Program-made: the position numbers and the translations under genes
Shown here: positions 1-11,112 of the stretch, in pieces
How the letters are laid out: each line of letters starts with the position of its first letter
Numbering within the stretch: the first letter of the stretch is position 1
The notes under the pieces: model-generated
Told to the model about the DNA's origin: nothing
What the model saw: only the letters and a program-made list of their open reading frames with translations
The model's database searches: none
Source of the DNA: Mixophyes australis
Lineage: Eukaryota > Chordata > Amphibia > Anura > Limnodynastidae
Length of the DNA: 64,000 bases
Direction of reading: 5' to 3'
NCBI GenBank assembly: GCA_036250195.1
Contig: JAVHZZ010000011.1
Span: forward strand, 58,222,919-58,286,918

Positions 1-1524
1 GGGCTGGCACAGGGGGCATGTGTGGTGGATGCAGGGCTGGCACAGGGGGCATGTGTGGTGGAAGCAGGGCTGGCACAGGGGGCATGTGTGGTGGAAGCAG
101 GGCTGGCACAGGGGGCATGTGTGGTGGAAGCAGGGCTGGCACAGGGGGCATGTGTGGTGGAAGCAGGGCTGGCACAGGGGGCATGTGTGGTGGAAGCAGG
201 GCTGGCACAGGGGGCATGTGTGGTGGAAGCAGGGCTGGCACAGGGGGCATGTGTGGTGGAAGCAGGGCTGGCACAGGGGGCATGTGTGGTGGAAGCAGGG
301 CTGGCACAGGGGGCATGTGTGGTGGAAGCAGGGCTGGCACAGGGGGCATGTGTGGTGGAAGCAGGGCTGGCACAGGGGGCATGTGTGGTGGAAGCAGGGC
401 TGGCACAGGGGGCATGTGTGGTGGAAGCAGGGCTGGCACAGGGGGCATGTGTGGTGGAAGCAGGGCTGGCACAGGGGGCATGTGTGGTGGAAGCAGGGCT
501 GGCACAGGGGGCATGTGTGGTGGAAGCAGGGCTGGCACAGGGGGCATGTGTGGTGGAAGCAGGGCTGGCACAGGGGGCATGTGTGGTGGAAGCAGGGCTG
601 GCACAGGGGGCATGTGTGGTGGAAGCAGGGCTGGCACAGGGGGCATGTGTGGTGGAAGCAGGGCTGGCACAGGGGGCATGTGTGGTGGAAGCAGGGCTGG
701 CACAGGGGGCATGTGTGGTGGAAGCAGGGCTGGCACAGGGGGCATGTGTGGTGGAAGCAGGGCTGGCACAGGGGGCATGTGTGGTGGAAGCAGGGCTGGC
801 ACAGGGGGCATGTGTGGTGGAAGCAGGGCTGGCACAGGGGGCATGTGTGGTGGAAGCAGGGCTGGCACAGGGTGTGGTGGAAGCAGGGCTGGCACAGGGT
901 GTGGTGGAAGCTGGGCTGGCACAGGGTGTGGTGGAAGCTGGGCTGGCACAGGGTGTGGTGGAAGCTGGGCTGGCACAGGGTGTGGTGGAAGCTGGGCTGG
1001 CACAGGGTGTGGTGGAAGCTGGGCTGGCACAGGGTGTGGTGGAAGCTGGGCTGGCACAGGGTGTGGTGGAAGCTGGGCTGGCACAGGGTGTGGTGGAAGC
1101 TGGGCTGGCACAGGGGGCATGTGTGGTGGAAGCTGGGCTGGCACAGGGTGTGGTGGAAGCTGGGCTGGCACACATGCCCCCTGTGGTGGATGCTGGGCTG
1201 GCACAGGGGGCATGTGTGGTGGATGCTGGGCTGGCACAGGGGGCATGTGTGGTGGATGCAGGGCTGGCACAGGGGGCATGTGTGGTGGATGCAGGGCTGG
1301 CACAGGGGGCATGTGTGGTGGATGCAGGGCTGGCACAGGGGGCATGTGTGGTGGATGCAGGGCTGGCACAGGGGGCATGTGTGGTGGATGCAGGGCTGGC
1401 ACAGGGGGCATGTGTGGTGGATGCAGGGCTGGCACAGGGGGCATGTGTGGTGGATGCAGGGCTGGCACAGGGGGCATGTGTGGTGGAAGCAGGGCTGGCA
1501 CAGGGGGCATGTGTGGTGGAAGCT
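1..1524. repeat. GC-rich minisatellite, 48 units of 33 or 27 bp
   Basis: The stretch is a perfect-phase tandem array. Units 1-26 (1-858) are 33 bp and begin GGGCTGGCACAGGGGGCATG. Nine 27-bp units (859-1101), which lack six bases (GGCATG), follow. Then come one 33-mer, one 27-mer, one 33-mer with an internal inversion (1162-1194) and ten more 33-mers. The end of the unit varies between GAAGCA, GATGCA, GAAGCT and GATGCT in blocks, showing local spread of variants. Because 33 and 27 are both multiples of three, all three plus-strand frames stay open for about 500 codons. This is a by-product of the repeat, not evidence for a protein. The array may extend left of the window. Confidence 0.97.
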
Positions 1525-2739
1525 GTTTGACATAGGGGTCACATGGTAGTGTGTGTGTGTCTCTCTCTCTTGGCATAGGGGGGCATGTGTGGTGGAAGCT
1601 GCAGGGCACAGAGGGGGGGGGGCATGTGAGGGAGAAGCCTCTTCCCCACACAGCCCCTCCTCAACCAACAATATCCTGACAACACTCACCATCTTTTATC
1701 TGCTATTCCCCATGACATGTGCTCATTCTCTTTTCCCTCACAGGCCCGCTGCCCACAATCGTGTCTCACTGTCGCCCACCAGCTTTTCCCTCACAGGCCC
1801 CGCTGCCTCAATCCTGACACCTCTTACTTCAGAATGAAACAAGGTACTTTTTATTTGAAAGAGGAGTAGAGCCTTACCGGCAAGTGAGATAATAATACAG
1901 AGACCGTTATTGCCATAGATGTTGTGACTAGATGCAGTAATCTTTAATAAACAAAACCACATTTTACTCAGATGATATTTTCATTACAGGCCATGAGTAT
2001 AATTGCTTTTGTCACAACACTGTACATAAAAGACTTTTCTCAATTCTCTCACAAAAATAACAATACATCCAGTTTTCTACACACTTTTTTGGGTGGCATA
2101 CTTCAGCTTTCTCACTTATCCATAACTTTTAAATTTGGCTATTTTTCAGGCATTCATTGCGGGACACCAGGAACCATTGAAGGATACGGTAGGGACCAGG
2201 CGAAAGGGCAATATAAGACATTCTGGAAGTTCACTGACACTACTCCTGCTGTATACCACTCTTCTGTTAGGCCTTTAGTTTAGAATTTTATTACTGGGGT
2301 GGTCTCCAAAGTCTACAACTTTAATGTCACAGCTTGGATGATTGTCTAACGCTCTGAGCGTAAGAATGGAGGTAACGAGGTGGTGTTTACTCTAATGCCC
2401 CCACTCACAATGCTGGATTCCTCCACAGGACCCGGCCAAAGTCGGTACTGGGGTTCACAGGCAGTCTAAGAAGACTCTTGAGTCACTTGCGTTTTCTGTG
2501 GGTGTCCTGTTTGGGCCGTAGCTCGACAATATTATTAGTTGGGTGACAGGAGGAAAAGTGCTTTTCTTCCTGTTAATGTACCAAAAGCTAAGGTGCCCAG
2601 GTTTCTCTCCTGTTTTTTCCTCTTGTCTGCTAGGTGCCAAGTCTGCTGATAAGAAATTGGCATGATGATGTTCTGCCCACCCATGATCGCTAATGTTTGA
2701 GCCTGTCTACTCCTCTTCAGGGTTAAACATAAATTGAAG
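1525..2739. other. Degenerate minisatellite edge, then no recognisable feature
   Basis: Two or three decayed units (about 1525-1640, with a short GT/CT run) end the array. The rest is mixed-composition sequence with no long reading frame or repeat signature that I recognise. Confidence 0.6.
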
Positions 2740-2747
2740 GCCTATAG

Positions 2748-3534
2748 CAGTGGTTCCCAAACTTTTGCAGTTCGCGACACCCTTAGAGTCTCCAAATTTT
2801 TTCAAGGCACCCCTCCAAAATAATTATTGAGCAGTCCTGTTTTAGAAGTAGTTGGGTCAAAAAATTGTAATAAGTATTTAGGTCAGGACAGAAATACTTC
2901 TTTAGTTGTATGCAAAAATGCCCCCTCTGCATCCAGACACTCTGCCCGCAGGCACTCTGCCCCCTCTGCATCCAGACACACTGCCCCCTCTGCATCCAGA
3001 CACTCTGCCCTCTGTCACGATGCCCCCTCTGTCACGATGCCCCCCTCCTCTGCCCTGTTGTGCCCCGCTGTCACCCTCCTCTGCCCTGTTGTGCCCCGCT
3101 GTCACCCTCCTCTGCCCTGTTGTGCCCCGCTGTCACCCTCCTCTGCGCTGGTGTGCCCCGCTGTCACCCTCCTCTGCGCTGGTGTGCCCCGCTGTCACCC
3201 TCCTCTGCCCTGTTGTGCCCCGCTGTCACCCTCCTCTGCCCTGTTGTGCCCCGCTGTCACCCTCCCTCTCACTCCTCTGCCGCGCGCCAGCCATAGAATA
3301 AAAAGAAAGAACACAGAAACTTACCAATCTGTCGGGCGCCGGGACCCAGCAGACTCCTCTCTCCCGCAGCAGCTTGTTACTGACGTCAATATTCAGTGAC
3401 AGCTGCGGGAGAGAGGAGTATGCTGGGTCCCGGCGCCCGACAGATTGGTAAGTTTCTGTGTTCTTTCTTTTTTTCAATGCTTGGCCCGCGGCACCCCAGT
3501 GACAGCGCCGCGGCGCACAGTTTGGGAACTGCCG
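2748..3534. mobile_element. Non-autonomous hAT element with perfect 8-bp target duplication
   Basis: The left end CAGTGGTTCCCAAACT and the inverted right end CGGCAGTTCCCAAACT are hAT-type termini. They are flanked by identical 8-bp duplications GCCTATAG (2740-2747 and 3535-3542). No transposase is present, so it would need one supplied in trans. Inside are degenerate repeats around CTCTGCATCCAGACAC (2920-3010), about seven units of roughly 30 bp rich in CTGTTGTGCCCCGC (3040-3270), and a long hairpin. A relative in the opposite orientation lies at 46915-48354. Confidence 0.88.
3302..3470. repeat. Long hairpin inside the hAT element
   Basis: Two arms of about 69 bp (3302-3370 and 3402-3470) are near-perfect inverted repeats around a 31-bp centre that contains TGACGTCA. 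Each arm carries GGTAAGT, a consensus 5' splice-site sequence, pointing outward: on the minus strand at about 3319-3325 and on the plus strand at 3447-3453. Confidence 0.85.
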
Positions 3535-3542
3535 GCCTATAG

Positions 3543-4756
3543 GGAGAGTAGTATAGAGGGGGTAGAGCTACGGTGAACTTCTAGGATGTCTTAAAGTGTC
3601 TGTGAAACATTGGGGTATAGTGTAGGGACCAGTCATGCAGTGTCTCCCAGGGGACTATATATAAAAATCCTATTATTTATTCTGTGTTTTATTTCCCTGA
3701 TTACTCTTTCAGAAATAAAACATTTTTTCTTATACTACAAAGCAATTTTTGTTACATACTGTCCAGACTACTGTAATGATATCTTTGTCTCCTACAATCC
3801 AATAGTCGCTGCAGAAATAACCTCTATACTCTCCGTCATTAATTACTGTTGTCTTACTGAAATCATCTTGTCACTACAAAAGTATTTAGTGCTGTCCTAT
3901 CCATTTCCACTTATATCTATTATCACAATCTCTGTACATACCAACCCTCTGCTTACGCTGACGCTTTTTTTATTTGCTTCTCCCAGGTTACCTCCGCTCT
4001 CAGGACTATGACCCTTCTTGAATGCTGCCCGTGGAAATGTTCAACAGAATATCTCTGTCAAGTATCGTCTCTAACTGCAGGATCCTGCTGAAAACTCATT
4101 TGTTTAAGGAAGAGTTCAAATAGTGCTTGTGACTCCCAGAGGGTAAAAGGACACGTTCTGGAGCGGACTGTTATGGGATTCCCATTTTAAAGTATCCGTC
4201 CATCAAGCGATATTAACGAAGGAGAAAGCAAGAAACCTAATAGACAGTTTATTATTTTATTTCTACTCTCGAACTTCATGTTATTATCCACCTGATAATG
4301 CCTGATGAAATTACCGCGAAGAGTGATAGTTATGTTGTAGCTTGTTACGATGAGGACCAGCAAGTGGGATATATTACCTGATATTGTAAATGGACGTTAT
4401 CAGACATTTGTGTGTGCTGTTACATATTACAGACAGTTCAACGTTGTAATATACTGTATATTTGAATACTTAGTAAGAAGTACATAATGTGATGTAAACA
4501 AAACATACTGAAAGCAGCTTTTTTGGTATATTTCAGAGGTAAGGTTGTAATAAACTAGTTATTTATTTCACCATTAAAATGACTACATCTTTATTGTTGC
4601 TTTGGTTGCTTAACTTTCTCAAAAACATCTCAATGTTTAGTATATCAAGTCTGTACTTTACCTGTAATTGCTATGCCAACCAAGGTTCTCCCCCAGTAAT
4701 AGAGGACCCAGGAGGGGGTGACTGATCCAGGCAGCCGGCCGGACCAGCACACTCAT
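3543..4756 (+). other. No gene; possible L2-type LINE 3' remnant near 3760-4130
   Basis: The peptide fragments PDYCND (about 3765) and LKTHLFKEEF (about 4090-4120) resemble the end of L2/CR1-type reverse transcriptase reading frames, where DYCN and LLKTHLF motifs are common. Frames are broken and the match is by eye only. The rest is AT-rich and unremarkable. Confidence 0.35.
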
Positions 4757-4987
4757 GGGGGTATATTTATTAAACTGCGGCTTTGTAAGAGTGGAGATGT
4801 TGTCTATAGCAACCAATCATTTTCTAGCTGTCATTATGTAGAATGCACTAAATAAATGATAACTAGAATCTGGTTGCTATAGACATCATTTATTTAGTGC
4901 ATTCTACAAAATAACAGCTAGAAAATGATTGGTTGCTATAGGCAACATCTCCACTTTATAAAACCTGCAGTTTAGTAAATATACCCC
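4757..4987. mobile_element. Palindromic MITE
   Basis: The ends GGGGTATATTTATTAAACTGC and GCAGTTTAGTAAATATACCCC are inverted repeats, and almost the whole 231 bp folds on itself (for example GGAGATGTTGTCTATAGCAACC against GGTTGCTATAGGCAACATCTCC). It has no coding capacity. The target duplication is not clear, so the superfamily (Harbinger-like or Tc1-like) is undecided. Confidence 0.8.
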
Positions 4988-5910
4988 ATTGTCTTGCACT
5001 GTTTGTGATCTAATTATTTCAATAACCTATTTAGTGCTGATACCATGCGCCTTTCTGTGAAAATGGTGCACAATAATTCATAATGTACAGTAACTTACAC
5101 ACGTAGGAACACTGGCCACAACTTGGACATACACACTGCTGTATATGTAGCACATTTTCTTTTGTTTACAAGCCACCAGACCTGGAAGATAAGTTTTGAC
5201 CCAAACCCCTCTACCCCTTTATGTTAGATATTTTTTACATGTCTGTATGTGACCCATGTGGAAGAGACCTTCACGCTTTCCTTGTGTGTCCTACAAGCAT
5301 GTCAAAATATTAGATAAATGCATAAAGTATACCTGCTGAACCAAGGATTGTAAAACAAATAATATACTATCTATTCTCTTAATTATCTTTTTGAAAAAAA
5401 GTAATGACATAATTTACATAATTTATATTATGAGAACCATCTTCCACATATTAGGATTTTTTTATTGAATGCCTACATTACTTTTAGCCTGACAATTATT
5501 ACATTATTATTGTTATATTCAAATATGTCCAAATTTTTTTAAAAAGATGCATCTAGCACAAAGCCTATTACACCACATCTGATTATAAGAAGGGTCCCCG
5601 CATAATAAACTTAATTTTCCTACCTACAGCAGCAAGAAGTAACTTGTAATGCAATTTGCAACTGATCCATCGTAATCACACAGGTGTTTAATTGTACAGT
5701 GTGCCACTAACTACATCTTTATTCAGTCCAGGTAATTTTAAGTTAGGTGTGTGTCTGAATCTAAATTTGACGTGCACAAATGTAGTGCACTCTAATTTTC
5801 AGTGCACGCTGTACCCACCATAATAAGTGCTGAGAGACAAAAGCTGTGGCATTGAAAGAAAGGCAATTATGCAAATAATCTTAAGAATAAAGATCCTGTT
5901 TTATTAATTA
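4988..5910. other. AT-rich stretch, nothing recognised
   Basis: No reading frame, repeat array or transposon end that I can support. Confidence 0.6.
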
Positions 5911-6294
5911 CTAGCTGAAGTACCTGCCGTTGCCTGGGTTTAAATCTTCAAGCTATTAAGTTATCAATGAGTTGGATGTAACTGTCAACCTTTTCAAAAT
6001 AATTAGAAGCTTAGCAGGTCTTCCAACACACCCATTAGGTGGCTGCCCAGTGTGATTTTTGTTTTTAGATTAAATGTCATTGAAATCCATCTAGTGGAAG
6101 GACCAGGACAGGCTTGCCAGGTCAAAGTTCTGCCCAGCGTACACCAACGGGAGGTTCTACTGGGACCCTAATCTCACTAAAACCTGGACAGGATTCAACT
6201 GGACCATCTCGCGTTGGTTTCATCCCAATCGGTGCAGGGGTGTCTGAATGCATAACTGGACAGACAAGCAGACCAATGATTTATATATATAAGA
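5911..6294 (-). mobile_element. Short non-autonomous Helitron
   Basis: Read on the minus strand, the element begins TCTTATATATATAAATC after an A (base 6295) and ends with the hairpin-bearing GGCAACGGCAGGTACTTC followed by AGCTAG and a T (base 5910). A 5' TC, a 3' CTAG preceded by a small GC hairpin, and insertion between A and T without duplication are Helitron hallmarks. At 384 bp it encodes no Rep/helicase. Confidence 0.7.
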
Positions 6295-6947
6295 TTTTAC
6301 TGTGATAGGGCATCCTCAGAATGATTCCTCCTCTTGTCTGCCTTACTTGCATTGATCAACATTCTGCGCTCTTGTTATAATTGCCATACCTACTCCCAGT
6401 GCCCTTCTTGAGTATGGTTCCAGTAGGATTAGGATAGGGAAGAGGTATCCTAGTACATGAACTGGAGCCAATGACTGGGGAGTCACCAGACCCATTGTGC
6501 TAAATAATGCCACATAAGTACCCCTTGAGTAAAATATACACCATGGGTATATCCAAGTACTTATTTAACTAAAAATGTTAACACTAAAATCTGAACATTT
6601 CTTGGAGGGGGGGGGGCAGGGGATTGTGTAATTTAAGTACCGCTCTTAACTATACATTTATGCATCCGTGTTAATATGACCCAGGTGGCAAAGCCTACAT
6701 TACGCAGCTTGCTGTGACTCACGTCATGGAGGACCCCATCCTGACCACTTCACTGGGAAGTGGCAGGATGCGGGAAAACCAACCAGGTACTGCGGGAGAT
6801 CTATGCAGAATTAGGGAGTCTCCCGGACAATACGGGAGAGTGGGCAAGTATGATTAAAACATAACCTAAATTATCCACTACAAAGCATACAAGTATAATA
6901 GTCAATTTCTGTAAGCAAATCTACATGCTCCAGACTGATTGAATATT
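6295..6947. other. No gene; right-end fragment of a hAT MITE at about 6780-6852
   Basis: The sequence ending in CTCCCGGACAATACGGGAGA and then GTGGGCAAGTATG (6852) matches the right end of the complete MITE at 9680-9912. Its left end was not found. A 9-10 base G run lies near 6607. Confidence 0.5.
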
Positions 6948-6955
6948 CCCCAGAG

Positions 6956-7019
6956 CAGGGCCATCTTAACAACATTACGGGCCCCCGGGAAAAGCAGTGC
7001 ATCGGGGGCCCTATATATA

Positions 7020-7071
<52 letters not shown>

Positions 7072-7251
7072 GGGGCCTCGATGCACTGCTTTTTTTAAAT
7101 GTACTCGCTCAGTGACCCTTGAAGTTTTTCTTTTGCAGGATTTTTTTTTTGCAGGATTATTTATTTTATTAAGAGACTTGCCTATGGGGCCCCCTTGCTC
7201 CTGGGGCCCCCGGGCACCTGCCCATGGTGCCCAATGGAAAAGATGGCCCTG
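6956..7251. mobile_element. Non-autonomous hAT element, perfect 8-bp target duplication
   Basis: The ends CAGGGCCATCTT and AAGATGGCCCTG are inverted repeats, and CCCCAGAG flanks both sides (6948-6955 and 7252-7259). Subterminal GGGCCCCCGGG blocks are shared with other hAT ends in this window. A (TA)n run (about 7013-7068) sits inside. Confidence 0.88.
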
Positions 7252-7769
7252 CCCCAGAGAATACTAAGTAACACCATAGAAATGAACTGGAAACTATAAT
7301 TTTCTGCTGATGAAAACAAGTTCTGTGAATAGAGAGGGAGAGCGGGCTCTTCATATATATCTAATGCATGCTACTGTGCATTAAGGTTCTAGCATAAAAT
7401 AATAATTGCAAATAACTTTTCTCATGGGCTAATATCTACACTTTATCCTTTACTTTGAGTTAACCTTTCAGTTTGCATTTCTTGCTGTATCTTCAGTTTC
7501 TCTATTTCTCACTCTAAAATGATCTTGTTTTTAGATATCTACAGATCAATATGGATTATTTATGAGTAACCACAAGAGAAATTAACTCTTAAAAGGTTGG
7601 CCCAATAAGTACATTTTATCTTTAAAAAATAAATGGCTAAATAAATATTATTATTTTTTTAGGTGACCTGGAAACAAATTCAAGACAAAATGCACATATT
7701 ATACTATCCATTTTCTTGTTATTTAGTACTGATACTACCATCACCAAAAACAACCTCAGTAATATAAGA
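7252..7769. other. Nothing recognised
   Basis: AT-rich sequence without a usable reading frame or transposon ends. Confidence 0.6.
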
Positions 7770-8170
7770 CAGTATAAGTGTGGCTAAGAGCTGGCTAAAT
7801 CCTATTTCCCATACAGTCATTGTACCAGGTACCTACACTGAAGGGGATTTAGACACTTCACTGTGAGCTGGCTAAATCCCCTTCCAATTCATGACCCGGC
7901 CAGCAGAGGGCCAAAAGGTACCTTCAGTGAAGGGGATTTAGCTGGCTCACACTGAGTGTGCTATTTCCCATGCAGTGTATGTACCAGGTACCTTCGGTGA
8001 AGGGGATTTAGCTGGCTCACACTGAGCTGGCTAAATCCCCTTCGAGTTCATGACCCGGCCAGCAGGGGGCCAAAAGGTACCTTCGGTGAAGGGGATTTAG
8101 CTGGCTCACACTGAGTGTGCTATTTCCCATGCAGTGTAGGTACCGGGTACCTACGCTGAAGGGGATTTAG
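7770..8170. repeat. About 159-bp tandem repeat, roughly 2.5 copies
   Basis: ATGACCCGGCCAGCAG recurs at 7891 and 8050, and CTATTTCCCATRCAGTGTA recurs at about 7802, 7968 and 8121, giving a 159-160 bp period. Each unit contains AAGGGGATTTAG in both orientations (CTAAATCCCCTT), so units can form hairpins. Confidence 0.8.
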
Positions 8171-8496
8171 TCGCAACCATTAGCAATACGTCCTGGTCGC
8201 ACAATTCCCCGTAATCAGGAGGGGTGGGGATAAATCTGCCACCGACATGCTTTGCGGCGCACTGTTTGCTTTGCCTAAATGTAATACAGGTCTCATAGGA
8301 TTATCAGATGACGAGTCGTTTGACACGTCTCATCTGTTTGTAACTTTTATAATAAAATTAATCATTTATATTATACTTCGTTAGTCCGCTATAATATTAT
8401 TGAGAAAATTACATGGAGCTGTTCTAATTGGGTGAGGAAGCTCACTACCATTGCTTCCCACTGTATGCAACGAAAGGATGTCGCATACAATTCTAT

Positions 8497-9112
8497 GGGG
8501 CATATTTAATAAAGCACGATAGTGCTTTTAACGGATAATTAAGGTCCCACAGTGTCCTCCGCAAATTTATTAAGGGGGCATCGCAGCAGATATCATGGAT
8601 ATCTGCTGCTTTGCACTCCTCTTCGTTTTTGGGAGCAGTCACCATTCAACAGAATGGTGACTGCTCCTGGCCGCAATCTAACAAGTCCCGAAAAAACATT
8701 TTTTTCGGGAACTTGTCATGTTAAGCTGGCGTACATGAGGAAATCTAATGCTGTCAGCTCTGCTCCGGAGAGCAGAGCTGGACAGCGCATGTGTGGAGGG
8801 ATCACATGACCTCCCTGTCACTCACAGCTCTCTCTCTGCAACTATCGTTGCAGAGACAGAGAGGGGATCTGTGTGCGCATGTCCAGTTCTACTGGACATG
8901 CGCAATTGAAGAGTAAGGAGAAGACCCGAAGACAGCGCTTCCGAAGAGGCAGGTAAGTATGATTTTTTTTTCCACAGAAACAGCAGATTATCGGGACTGC
9001 TGTTTCTGTACTCCGGTTTTGATAAATTTGAGAAATGAATCAATACTTATCCGTCCGATAAGGATTGATAACCATTTCTCTATTTCAACGTTAAATGATA
9101 AATGTGCCCCTA
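8497..9112. mobile_element. MITE with nested hairpins, copy 1
   Basis: The ends GGGGCATATTTAATAAA and GATAAATGTGCCCC are imperfect inverted repeats. Internal inverted repeats include GCAGCAGATATC/GATATCTGCTGC and GGAGCAGTCACCATTC/GAATGGTGACTGCTCC. TA flanks both ends, but the duplication is not decisive. CAGGTAAGTAT at 8950 is a consensus splice-donor sequence. A second copy in the same orientation lies at 11113-11713. Confidence 0.78.
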
Positions 9113-9671
9113 AGTTCTTAACCCTCCCCTGCCTGTGCTTTATCGTGGCTGGCATGATATATGTCAAAACCCAGTTGTGTTTCAGCTCCCTCTAATGGGC
9201 AGCTAGTTTCAAGATTTCAAATAAAATTATTTTATTAACACTTTGGTTGCATCCACGTTTATTTCTTCTGGGGGTATATGTATCAAGCTGCGATTTTTTT
9301 TAGCGATTTGAAATTGCACCAAATTGCTAGAGATCGCTGACAATTTTATGTGCAAAGTCACCATATGTACTAACCTGCGATTTTGACATTTGTGTAAATT
9401 TTAAAACGCCTATGCGGCCCGTGTTTTAGTCAAACTCGCCAAAGATTAAACAGAAATAAAAAATTCTGTTAGAGCTATCTGGCCAATGTTAATATAACAG
9501 GAGGCACAATACAAGTTTCACTTAATCATGGTTGTGGCAACAGGTACATGAGCACAAGGGCATGCTGCCACTTGTAGTGCCACAAATATGTACTTTAAAT
9601 GGTGTCCCCATCTGGAAATATTAAGTGTTGCCACACCAGAAAAACAATTATTGCCCCACAGGTAGTGAAAT
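9113..9671. other. No gene; lone MITE end near 9271
   Basis: GGGGGTATATGTATCAAGCTGCG resembles the terminus of the MITE at 4757, but no partner end was found. The rest is featureless. Confidence 0.4.
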
Positions 9672-9679
9672 AGTAAGCC

Positions 9680-9912
9680 CATACTTACCGACTTTCTTCA
9701 GCTCTCTTCCGGGAGCCAGCCAGTGGAGGTGGGCGTGAAGGGAGCGGGGCGGCCAAAATCGCGTCATTTCGGCCCCGCCCCCTGTGACAACATGACGCAA
9801 TCGCGTCATTTGACAGCGGTGGGCGGGGCACTTCCTAGTGAAGTGGGCAGAATTCGGGAGACTCGCAAAATGCGGGAGTCTCCCAGACATTCCAGGAGAG
9901 TTGGCAAGTATG
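9680..9912. mobile_element. Short hAT MITE, perfect 8-bp target duplication
   Basis: CATACTTACCGACTTTC at the left and GAGAGTTGGCAAGTATG at the right are inverted termini, flanked by identical AGTAAGCC (9672-9679 and 9913-9920). The 233-bp body is GC-rich and non-coding. The left terminus includes a minus-strand GGTAAGT. Confidence 0.88.
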
Positions 9913-9920
9913 AGTAAGCC

Positions 9921-10382
9921 ACTGTAATATAAAAAAATAAAAAAATCCCATACATATAATCATTAAAGAAAATATAGCCCACTAATTTATACTTAAAACA
10001 ATTTGGTCCCCGTAAGAAAATTAATAATAATTTTTGCCCCTCTAAGCCAGAAACCATGATTAAGATAAACTTGTATTGTGCCTACTGTTATATCAACATT
10101 GACTAGCAGTGTAACCATGGCCTGATTAAGGGGGAGGGGCACATGCCCCGGGCTCCCCTCTCTCCGAGAACCCCCGGCCGCCCGCATGACCTTACCTGCT
10201 GTCAGTTGCTGTCTGACAGCAACTGATTATTTTATCAGTTATGTTTCAATAAATATACATTGAACATTAATATTAGACTGGTAGAGCCAATGCCAGAGTG
10301 GCAGATTCTATTTTATTATTCATTAGTAAAGCAATTACTGAAGCCATCCACTTATATTACAGTTTGAATAAAATTGTAGTAC

Positions 10383-10434
<52 letters not shown>

Positions 10435-10524
10435 TTATGTAATCTAATTGAAGCTTTAATATAAGTGGTAGGCTTCAATTACTTTAATAATGATTAATAA
10501 AATAGAGGGTCCTGCATGATATAG

Positions 10525-10558
<34 letters not shown>

Positions 10559-10600
10559 TATACATGCACATATATACATAGCTACACACACATATATATA
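9921..10600. other. No gene; GC-rich hAT-like fragment and microsatellites
   Basis: CCTGATTAAGGGGGAGGGGC (10122) followed by CCCGGGC resembles a hAT end, but no partner is visible. (AT)n runs lie at about 10384-10430 and 10529-10552. Confidence 0.5.
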
Positions 10601-11002
10601 TATCTACTATATAAATGCCTAGTGGCGTGTGTGAAAAAAAAACAAACAAAGCTGCAGCGCCACCTGCTGGGCAGAGTTATACACTGACCTATATATTTCT
10701 TGAAGGAGAAGTGACAGTTGGGAGTGGTTGGTGGTTGCCGGGGGTGACAGTGGGGAGTTTTTAACACCTTAAGTAGCTTGATGAAGGATGTGGCGATGAA
10801 GATGAAGGACGAGGTGATGGAGAAAAATGATGAGGTGGTGACATGTGGACAAAACCATGTTAAAAAAGGGTGCATGTGTCGGGAAGTAACGCTCTTCCCC
10901 TGAGGAGGCCTGGGCTAGGCCCAAATGCATGACAAGAACCTTTTTAACACCTTAAGTAGCTTGATTTGACTAGAATGCATGAGTATCATGCACGGGTTAA
11001 CT

Positions 11003-11043
<41 letters not shown>

Positions 11044-11090
11044 ATATATATATATATATATACATATATAGTCAAAATTGGTGGTAATGT
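10601..11090. mobile_element. Possible Helitron-like repeat with microsatellites
   Basis: TCTACTATATAAATGCC at 10601 looks like a Helitron 5' end. The block TTTTTAACACCTTAAGTAGC occurs at about 10758 and 10940. Near 10970 the minus strand reads a GCATGATACTCATGC hairpin and then CTAG, a Helitron-like 3' end, but in the opposite orientation to the 5' end. Two fragments or a rearranged element are possible. (TA)n runs occupy about 11007-11062. Confidence 0.4.
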
Positions 11091-11112
11091 GCGGTATCAT
11101 TGCTAGATTTAA

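Noticed and set aside
18..1549. Three overlapping 500-residue open frames, one glycine/cysteine-rich
   Set aside because: They are all products of the 33/27-bp minisatellite phase; no start context, splice pattern or non-repeat domain supports a gene.
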